Source: JAIRTY01 sp050257395 (GTDB lineage Bacteria > Actinomycetota > Actinomycetes > Streptosporangiales > Streptosporangiaceae). From it: 11,161 bases of DNA. The stretch is from the NCBI GenBank assembly GCA_050257395.1, contig JBLMWU010000130.1:1-11161 (forward strand). Direction: 5' to 3'. Within the stretch, counting starts at the first letter, position 1, and each line of letters starts with the position of its first letter. Under the pieces are notes generated by a model, which saw only the letters and a list, made by a program, of their open reading frames with translations, did no database searches and was not told the origin of the DNA. Shown here piece by piece: positions 5,794-11,161 of this stretch. A program made the position numbers and the translations under genes.

Positions 5794-7052
5794 CCGGCCG
5801 CCCAGGGGAGGAACGCGCGGTTCTCGGCGAGCAGCCGGTCGGTGAGCTGGCCTGCCAGGTCGTACTGGCCGACCAGCGGGTGCGCCAGCAGGGCGGCGGC
5901 GACCCGGTCCCGGCCGCCCCGGACCGCGGCCGCCACCGCGAGCTCCTCGTAGGCGGACACGTGCGCCACCAGGCCGCGCATGAGCGGGTTCAGCGGGGCG
6001 AACGTCACCGGCCGCGGGCCGCCGGCGGTGATCACGGCGGGCACCTCGATGACCGCCTCGTCCGGCAGGAACGGCATGGTGCCGTCGTTGCGCAGGTTCA
6101 CCACCTGGGTGTCACCGGTGTCCGCCACCAGCGACGCCAGCAGCGCGACCGCCGCCTCGGAGTAGAACGCCCCGCCGCGCTGGCCCAGCAGCTCCGGCTT
6201 GCGGTCCAGGGCCGGGTCGGCGTACATCGCCAGCAGCTCGCGCTCGATCGCGGCAACCTGCTCGGCCCGGGTGGGCGCCTGCCGCTGCTCGGCCACCACC
6301 AGGTCGTGGGCGTAGAAGTAGCGCAGGTAGTAGGAGGGGACGCTGGCCGTGTCCGTCAGCACGGACACCGGCAGCTCGATCCGGGCGGCGAGCTCGGCGC
6401 CGTGCGCGGCCAGCAGGTCCGGCAGCCGGTCCGTGCCGTCGACCGTGACCGAGCGTTCCCAGGTCAGGTGGTTCAGGCCGACGTGGCCGAGGCTGACCTG
6501 CTCCGGCGGGACGCCGAGCATCCCGGCGAAGATGCGCTGGAAGCCGATGGCCACGTTGCACAGCCCGACCGCCCGGTGCCCGGCGTCCAGCAGCGCCCGG
6601 GTGACGATGCCGACCGGGTTGGTGAAGTCGATGATCCAGGCGCCGGGCGCGGCCAGCCGCCGGGCCCGGTCCGCGATGTCCAGCACCACCGGCACCGTCC
6701 GCAGCGCCTTCGCCAGCCCGCCCGCGCCGGTGGTCTCCTGCCCGACACAGCCGCACTCCAGCGGCCAGGTCTCGTCCCGCTGCCGGGCCGCCTGCCCGCC
6801 CACCCGCAGCTGCAGCAGCACCGCGCCCGCGCCGTCGAGCGCCTCGTCGGTCCGGGTGGTCCAGGTCAGCCGGCCCGGGTGCCCGAGGGCCTTCATGATC
6901 CGGGCGGACACCGGGCCGACCGCCGCCAGCCGGCTCTCGTCCGGGTCCGCCAGCACCAGCTCTTCCACGGCCAGCTGGCCGGCCAGCCGCGCGATGCCGT
7001 CCACCAGCTCCGGGGTGTAGGTGGACCCGCCGCCCACCACCGCGAGCTTCAT
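5790..7052 (-). CDS. glycoside hydrolase family 4, 6-phospho-beta-glycosidase (ChbF/CelF/LicH-like)
   Basis: 420 aa, cytoplasmic. The N-terminal Rossmann NAD+ motif is GGGSTYTPEL (7-16). Family-4 blocks follow: RVGG..ARQRDE (83-94), GQETTGAGG (104-112), DFTNP (142-146), GLCN with Cys165, and GLNH with His195. The last two are the expected Mn2+ ligands, and Tyr241/242 are candidates for the catalytic base. The Cys and the GQETTG block place it with 6-phospho-beta-glucosidases rather than alpha-galactosidases. GH4 enzymes use NAD+ redox chemistry at C3 and need a divalent metal. E. coli ChbF, of this family, splits chitobiose-6-phosphate. No PTS is nearby, so the phosphorylated substrate must come from a kinase, and the next gene fits. 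The chosen ATG puts the NAD motif at residue 7, has GAAGG 7 nt upstream, and overlaps the preceding ATPase stop by 4 bp (ATGA); an in-frame extension to 7148 would add a junk-like Arg/Pro/Gly leader. Confidence 0.93.
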   Translation of the reverse strand: MKLAVVGGGSTYTPELVDGIARLAGQLAVEELVLADPDESRLAAVGPVSARIMKALGHPGRLTWTTRTDEALDGAGAVLLQLRVGGQAARQRDETWPLECGCVGQETTGAGGLAKALRTVPVVLDIADRARRLAAPGAWIIDFTNPVGIVTRALLDAGHRAVGLCNVAIGFQRIFAGMLGVPPEQVSLGHVGLNHLTWERSVTVDGTDRLPDLLAAHGAELAARIELPVSVLTDTASVPSYYLRYFYAHDLVVAEQRQAPTRAEQVAAIERELLAMYADPALDRKPELLGQRGGAFYSEAAVALLASLVADTGDTQVVNLRNDGTMPFLPDEAVIEVPAVITAGGPRPVTFAPLNPLMRGLVAHVSAYEELAVAAAVRGGRDRVAAALLAHPLVGQYDLAGQLTDRLLAENRAFLPWAAG

Positions 7053-8092
7053 CCGAACGCCTTCGCGGTGGAGCCTGCCTGGGCCACGTGGCAGGCGGCC
7101 TGGTGGCCGGGGGAGAGCTCGGCCAGCGCGGGCGTCACCGCGTGGCACTCCGGGACCGCCAGCGGGCAGCGCTGGCGGAACCGGCAGCCCGGGACCGGGT
7201 CGATCACCCTGGGCGGTTCGCCGCGGTCGGTCTCCGCGCCCACCCCGAGCGGCGCCCGCGGGTCCGGCACCGCGGACAGCAGCAGCTGGGTGTAGGGGTG
7301 CCGGGGTTCCGCCAGCACCTCCTCCACCGGGCCGGTCTCGGCGATCTGGCCGGCGTACATGACGATCAGCCGGTCGGCGACGTACCGGGCGCTGGCCAGG
7401 TCGTGGGTGATGTACAGGATCGACACCCCTTCGGAGTCGCGCAGCGTGGCCATCAGGTTGAGCAGGCCGATGCGGATGGACACGTCCAGCATGGACACCG
7501 GCTCGTCGGCCAGGATCAGCTTCGGCCGCATGGCCAGCGCCTGGGCGAACCCGACCCGCTGCCGCTGGCCGCCGCTGAGCTCGTGCGGGTAGCGGCGCAG
7601 CACGTCCGCGGCGGGGGTGAGGCCGACCACGTCGAACACCCGCACCGCCTCGGCGTCCCGCTGCTCGCGCGACAGCTCCGGGCGGTGCAGCTGCAGCCCG
7701 CGCAGCACCCCGTGCGAGATCCGGAACACCGGGTTGATGGAGCTGAACGGGTCCTGGAACACCATCGGCACCTGCCCGCTGTACCGCAGCCCGTCCCGGC
7801 GGGACCGGATGGCCGACAGCGGCGTGCCCTGGAACCAGATCTCCCCGCTGGTGGGCTTGTACAGGCGGGCGAGCATGCGGGCGATCGTGCTCTTGCCGCT
7901 GCCGCTCTCCCCGGCGAGGGCGACGATCTGCCGTTCCCCGACGGTCAGGGTGACGTCGTCGACCGCGTGCAGGGTCCGCTGCGACAGCGCGTTGCCTATC
8001 TTGAAGTGCTTGGTCAGGCCTTCGGTCCGCAGCAGCGGCGCGGACTGCCCCGCGGGCTGCGCGCCCGGCCCGGCGGTGGTCGCTTCGGTCAC
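7049..8092 (-). CDS. Dpp/Opp-type ABC transporter ATP-binding protein (DppF/OppF position)
   Basis: 347 aa from GTG 8092, cytoplasmic face of the membrane. Walker A GESGSGKST 61-69, Q-loop Gln113 (VFQDP), signature LSGGQ 172-176, Walker B ending in ADEP with Glu197, D-loop SMLD 200-203 and switch His230. The C-terminal oligopeptide/dipeptide-transporter domain includes PGCRFRQRCP and cysteines C303, C309, C316 and C334, the four-Cys pattern reported to bind a 4Fe-4S cluster in mycobacterial DppD. The D-loop stretch EPVSMLDVSIR has Met where SALD or SSLD is usual; I recall this variant mainly from Opp-type transporters for oligosaccharides. It pairs with the ATPase encoded just upstream. The GTG overlaps that gene's stop by 4 bp (GTGA, 8089-8092) and has GGGAG 4 nt upstream; an in-frame extension to 8212 would run back over the upstream gene and is unlikely. 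Confidence 0.93.
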   Translation of the reverse strand: MTEATTAGPGAQPAGQSAPLLRTEGLTKHFKIGNALSQRTLHAVDDVTLTVGERQIVALAGESGSGKSTIARMLARLYKPTSGEIWFQGTPLSAIRSRRDGLRYSGQVPMVFQDPFSSINPVFRISHGVLRGLQLHRPELSREQRDAEAVRVFDVVGLTPAADVLRRYPHELSGGQRQRVGFAQALAMRPKLILADEPVSMLDVSIRIGLLNLMATLRDSEGVSILYITHDLASARYVADRLIVMYAGQIAETGPVEEVLAEPRHPYTQLLLSAVPDPRAPLGVGAETDRGEPPRVIDPVPGCRFRQRCPLAVPECHAVTPALAELSPGHQAACHVAQAGSTAKAFG

Positions 8093-9141
8093 GGCGCGCT
8101 CCCGGCAGGCTCGTCGCTGGGCTGCCCGTACAGATGGCACCGCACGCCGGTGCCGTTCACCTGGTACACCTCCGGCGCCGTGGTGTGGCACCGGTCCATC
8201 ACCTTCGGGCACCGCGGCGCGAACCGGCAGCCCGGGGGCGGGGCAGCCAGGCTCGGCGGGCTGCCCGGGATCCCCTGCAGCGCCCGCCGCGGTCCCCGGA
8301 TAGACGGGAACGCGTCCATCAGCCCGGCGGTGTAGGGGTGCAGCGGGGAGCCGAACAGGTCCCGGGTGCCGCCCAGCTCGCTGACCTGCCCCGCGTACAT
8401 GACCATCAGGCGGTCGGAGAAGTGGCTGACCAGCGACATGTCGTGGGTCACGAAGATCACCGCGAACCCGAACTGCTGCTGCAGCTCCTTGATCTGCACC
8501 ATCAGCGACCGCTGGGCCACCACGTCCAGCGCGGAGGTGGGCTCGTCCATGATCACCAGATCGGGGGTGAAGAGCAGCGCCATCGCGATCATCGACCGCT
8601 GCCGCATGCCCCCGGAGAGCTGGTGCGGGTAGCTGCGCAGGTGCACCGGGTCGATGCCCACCATCCGGAGTACCTCCGCCGACCGGCGGGCGATCTCGGC
8701 GCTGCCGGTCTCCCCGTGTGCCCGCATCACATCCCGGAACTGTGCCCCGATCGACTTCACCGGGTTGAGCGCGTTCATGGCGCTCTGCATGACCACCGAC
8801 AGCTGCTTCCAGCGGACCGCGGTGAGCTCCCGGTCGGTGAGGCCGACCATGCTGCGGCCGGCGAAGGTGACGCTGCCGCCGGTGATCAGGGCCGGCGGGG
8901 ACAGCAGCTGGGCGATGCCGAACAGCAGGGTCGACTTGCCGCAGCCGGACTCGCCGACGATGGCCAGGAACTCGCCCCGGTCCAGCTCGAAGCTGACCCG
9001 GTCGACCGCCCCGGCGCTGCCGGACTCCAGCACGTACTCCACCGACAGGTCACTGACGGTGAGGATGGGGCCGGGCAGTGCCGGTTCAGGCTGGGCGGGG
9101 GAGCCCCCGCCCAGCAGGGCCTCAGCTGGTATGGCGGGCAC
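8089..9141 (-). CDS. Dpp/Opp-type ABC transporter ATP-binding protein (DppD/OppD position)
   Basis: 350 aa, cytoplasmic face of the membrane. Walker A GESGCGKST 63-71, Q-loop Gln119 (VVMQS), signature LSGGM 175-179, Walker B VIMDEP with Glu200, D-loop SALD and switch His233. The C-terminal oligo_HPY-type domain includes PLHPYTAGL (266-274) and PGCRFAPRC, with cysteines C305, C311, C318 and C335 as candidate 4Fe-4S ligands. It forms the ATPase heterodimer with the next gene product and powers the two permeases. The GTG start lies inside the end of the preceding permease gene (20-bp overlap) and is fixed by a strong ribosome site, GGAGGAGG on the minus strand at 9146-9153, 4 nt before the start. 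Confidence 0.94.
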   Translation of the reverse strand: MPAIPAEALLGGGSPAQPEPALPGPILTVSDLSVEYVLESGSAGAVDRVSFELDRGEFLAIVGESGCGKSTLLFGIAQLLSPPALITGGSVTFAGRSMVGLTDRELTAVRWKQLSVVMQSAMNALNPVKSIGAQFRDVMRAHGETGSAEIARRSAEVLRMVGIDPVHLRSYPHQLSGGMRQRSMIAMALLFTPDLVIMDEPTSALDVVAQRSLMVQIKELQQQFGFAVIFVTHDMSLVSHFSDRLMVMYAGQVSELGGTRDLFGSPLHPYTAGLMDAFPSIRGPRRALQGIPGSPPSLAAPPPGCRFAPRCPKVMDRCHTTAPEVYQVNGTGVRCHLYGQPSDEPAGSAP

Positions 9142-10102
9142 GGACCCTCCTCCGCGTCATTGTCTTCCTCAGGGGCCGCAGCGCGGGGTTGCCGATCTCG
9201 TCGAAGGCGTAGTTGAGCAGGGCGAAGGCCGCGCCGAGGGCGGCGATGCAGGCGCCGGGCACCACCGCCCACAGGTACTGGCCGGTCTGCAGCGCCTCGT
9301 TGTTCTCCGCCCAGTAGAGCATCGTGCCCCAGCTCTCGGTGTTCGGGTCACCCAGGCCGATGAACTGCAGGCTGGAGCCGAATAGCACCGCGTACAGCGC
9401 GTTGGTCAGGAAGCTGGCGACCAGCAGCGAGGTCATCGTCGGCAGGATCTCCACCAGCACGATGTACATCCGCCGCTCGCCGCGCACCTTCGCCGCCTCC
9501 AGGAAGTCGCGGCTGCGCAGGGACAGCGCCTGCGACCGCAGCTGGCGGGCGGTGTAGGACCAGCCGGTCAGGGTCAGCACCAGCACCAGCACCGTCGTGC
9601 CCGCGTTGCGCACGTAGGTGCCGATGACGATGAGCAGCGGGAACAGCGGGATGACCAGCAGCACGTCGGTGAGCAGGTTCAGCGCGCCGTCCCACGCGCC
9701 GCCCAGATAGGCGGCGGCCACGCCGACCAGCGCGGCGATCACGGTGGACATCAGCCCGACGCTGACCGCGATGATGAGCACGTCCCGGGTCCCGTAGACC
9801 GCCTGTGCCCAGATGTCCTCGCCCAGCGCGGTGGTGCCGAGCAGGTGCCGGGCCGACGGGCCGAGGCTGCGCGCGTAGATGGTGGCGTGCGGGTCGTCGC
9901 TGGCGATCAGCCCGGGGAACAGCGCCACGAAGCAGAACACCGCCAGCAGCACCGTGCCGGCTGTCGCCTTGCGGTTCGAGCGGATGGCGGTGACCAGCCG
10001 GGACCGGCCCAGCCGGCCGCGGCGGGTGCGGGCGGCGGCGGGCTCGGCCGGCAGGCCGGCGGCGGGGGCGGACGGCGCGGTGGCCGGGGGCAGCATGGCC
10101 AT
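9122..10102 (-). CDS. Dpp/Opp-type ABC transporter permease (DppC position)
   Basis: 326 aa, integral membrane protein. Residues 1-45 are a cytoplasmic Ala/Pro/Arg-rich leader. About six membrane segments follow, near 48-67, 107-133, 140-160, 168-186, 224-250 and 276-298. The segment LLGTTALGEDIWAQAVYGTR (87-106) is the usual DppC/OppC signature before the permease domain. The EAA coupling loop is EAAKVRGERR (202-211), ending at Pro221, and contacts one of the ATPases. It pairs with the DppB-type permease upstream to form the membrane channel. The ATG at 10102 is 3 bp after the preceding stop; a second ATG two codons later (10096) is equally possible. The last 20 bp overlap the next ATPase gene. 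Confidence 0.93.
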   Translation of the reverse strand: MAMLPPATAPSAPAAGLPAEPAAARTRRGRLGRSRLVTAIRSNRKATAGTVLLAVFCFVALFPGLIASDDPHATIYARSLGPSARHLLGTTALGEDIWAQAVYGTRDVLIIAVSVGLMSTVIAALVGVAAAYLGGAWDGALNLLTDVLLVIPLFPLLIVIGTYVRNAGTTVLVLVLTLTGWSYTARQLRSQALSLRSRDFLEAAKVRGERRMYIVLVEILPTMTSLLVASFLTNALYAVLFGSSLQFIGLGDPNTESWGTMLYWAENNEALQTGQYLWAVVPGACIAALGAAFALLNYAFDEIGNPALRPLRKTMTRRRVRARHTS

Positions 10103-10105
10103 GGG

Positions 10106-11089
10106 TCAGCCCGTTCCCCTGGTCCGCGGGTCGAACAGCACGGTGGCGATGTCGGCGAGCAGGATCGCCACCAGCACCGCCACCGTGATCAGCAGGAACA
10201 GCGCCTGCATCAGCGGGTAGTCCTCATAGTTCACCGCCTGCAGCAGCATGTAGCCGACGCCGGGGTAGTTGAACACGTACTCGACCAGGATCGCGCCGCC
10301 CACCACGAAACCCAGCGACATCGCGAATCCGGTCAGGTTCGGCAGTATCGCGTTGCGGGCCGCGTAGTCCAGCATGATCCGCCGGCCCGGCAGCCCCTTG
10401 GCGCGGGCCATCCGCACGTAGTCCTCGGCCAGCGTGGTGATCATGTTGTTGCGCATGGTCAGGATCCAGGTGCCGATCGTGGTGATCAGCAGCGCGGCGG
10501 CCGGGAGCAGGGCATGCGTCAGCACGTTGCCGATGAAGGGCAGGCTGAACGACGGGGTGAGCCCGATGTCGAACGAGCCCGACGGCGGCAGCACCCGCCA
10601 CTGGACGGCGAACAGCAGGATCAGCATCATGCCGACCCAGAAGTAGGGGATGGCCGAGCTGATCACGAAGACCGGCGGGACGACGCTGTCCAGCCGCCCG
10701 CCGCGGCGCCAGGCCGACACGATGCCGATGCCGGTCCCGGCCACGAACGCGAGCACGGTGGTGAGCCCCACCAGGCCCAGGGTCCAGGGGATGGCGTCCA
10801 GGACCACCCGCCCCACCGACTCCGGGTACAGGTACAGCGAGGTGCCGAAGTTCCCGGAGGCCACGTTGCCGAGATAGCCGCCGTACTGGGCCAGCAGGCT
10901 CTGGTGGTTGTTGAGCCCGAACGCCACCGCCAGGGCCTTGAACGCCTGCGGCGAGACCGGGCCGCGGAACTTCGTCATCATCGCCAGCGCCGGGTTCCCC
11001 GGCATCATCCGCGGCAGGAAGAAGTTGAGCGTCAGGGCCGCCCACAGGGTCAGCACGAAGAAGCCGAGGCGGCGCAGCGCGAATCTCAT
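10106..11089 (-). CDS. Dpp/Opp-type ABC transporter permease (DppB position)
   Basis: 327 aa, integral membrane protein. TM1 spans ~8-27 right after a short basic N terminus, followed by an external domain containing the typical DppB phrase GNFGTS (79-84). Five further membrane segments lie near 101-126, 135-162, 184-211, 250-272 and 293-317. The EAA coupling loop EDYVRMARAKGLPGRRI (222-238) reaches Pro250, and EYVFNYPGVG (270-279) is the conserved late motif. The ATG start is supported by GGGAGG 5 nt upstream (11095-11100, minus strand). It is the first operon gene visible; the substrate-binding protein expected with this transporter type is not within the remaining 72 bp and should lie beyond the right edge or elsewhere. 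The substrate cannot be read from the permease; the sugar enzymes downstream suggest an oligosaccharide. Confidence 0.94.
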   Translation of the reverse strand: MRFALRRLGFFVLTLWAALTLNFFLPRMMPGNPALAMMTKFRGPVSPQAFKALAVAFGLNNHQSLLAQYGGYLGNVASGNFGTSLYLYPESVGRVVLDAIPWTLGLVGLTTVLAFVAGTGIGIVSAWRRGGRLDSVVPPVFVISSAIPYFWVGMMLILLFAVQWRVLPPSGSFDIGLTPSFSLPFIGNVLTHALLPAAALLITTIGTWILTMRNNMITTLAEDYVRMARAKGLPGRRIMLDYAARNAILPNLTGFAMSLGFVVGGAILVEYVFNYPGVGYMLLQAVNYEDYPLMQALFLLITVAVLVAILLADIATVLFDPRTRGTG

Positions 11090-11161
11090 CCCCGCCTCCC
11101 GTCACTCACCGGCGTGTCTCCTCGAATGGTGGCCTGGCCTGGTGGGGCCGGGGGCGCCCCC
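11090..11161 (-). other. upstream region of the permease gene, truncated by the window edge
   Basis: Apart from the ribosome site at 11095-11100, this 72-bp stretch shows a perfect 12-bp G/C palindrome at 11150-11161. None of the minus-strand frames looks like the end of a binding protein. Whether the operon promoter or an upstream gene lies here cannot be decided from what is visible. Confidence 0.4.

Noticed and set aside
7053..7148. In-frame 32-codon upstream extension of the GH4 gene
   Set aside because: It would place an Arg/Pro/Gly leader ahead of the NAD motif and run into the ATPase gene; the ATG at 7052 has a ribosome site and a 4-bp overlap.
8093..8212. In-frame 40-codon upstream extension of the second ATPase gene
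   Set aside because: It lies wholly inside the preceding ATPase gene and has no conserved sequence; the GTG at 8092 makes the GTGA overlap seen elsewhere in the operon.
5880..8335. Two long plus-strand frames opposite the GH4 and ATPase genes
   Set aside because: Both are antisense shadows of genes with complete NAD, metal or ATP motifs.
11101..11161. Possible C-terminal end of a substrate-binding protein on the minus strand
   Set aside because: Two of the three frames stop within about 60 bp, the third stays open, and none shows recognisable binding-protein sequence.
11150..11161. 12-bp palindrome at the window edge as terminator or operator
   Set aside because: It is pure G/C with no loop or tail and is cut off by the edge, so no function can be argued.

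Overview
The window is very GC-rich and gene-dense, with GTG starts at five of the ten genes, 4-bp stop/start overlaps, a probable leaderless gene, a mycothiol-family (maleylpyruvate-isomerase-like) protein and a LigD-type NHEJ polymerase. Together these point to a chromosomal segment of a high-GC actinomycete (Streptomycetales, Streptosporangiales or a similar group; I cannot place it more closely). I see no mobile element, CRISPR array, rRNA or tRNA.

Left part (1-3669), unrelated housekeeping or accessory genes. It begins with the C-terminal end of an MBL-fold hydrolase (+). Convergent to that is a PE-POL LigD-like protein (-), preceded on the same strand by a DinB/mycothiol-dependent isomerase-family protein (-). 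A 227-bp divergent intergenic region rich in inverted repeats follows, including an 18-bp-stem hairpin at 2960-3005. It leads into a HAD-family phosphatase (+) that appears to be read from a leaderless transcript.

Right part (3653-11089), one tightly packed seven-gene operon on the minus strand. It is transcribed from beyond the right edge towards the left. In order of transcription it holds two Dpp/Opp-type permeases, two Dpp/Opp-type ATPases with C-terminal four-cysteine motifs, a family GH4 6-phospho-beta-glycosidase, a BadF/BcrA-type N-acetylglucosamine-kinase-like sugar kinase, and a GlmS-like double-SIS amino-sugar-phosphate isomerase/deaminase. Four of the six junctions are ATGA or GTGA overlaps, one is a 20-bp overlap and one a 3-bp gap. 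The substrate-binding protein and any regulator must lie beyond the right edge or elsewhere.

The most interesting reading is of that operon as a PTS-free version of the chitobiose (Chb) pathway. An amino-sugar disaccharide would be imported intact by a peptide-type ABC transporter, phosphorylated inside the cell by an ATP-dependent kinase rather than by a PTS, split by the NAD+/metal-dependent GH4 enzyme, and the resulting glucosamine-6-phosphate would be converted to fructose-6-phosphate by the SIS protein. The enzyme families and catalytic residues can be seen in the sequence; the substrate and the order of steps are inference.
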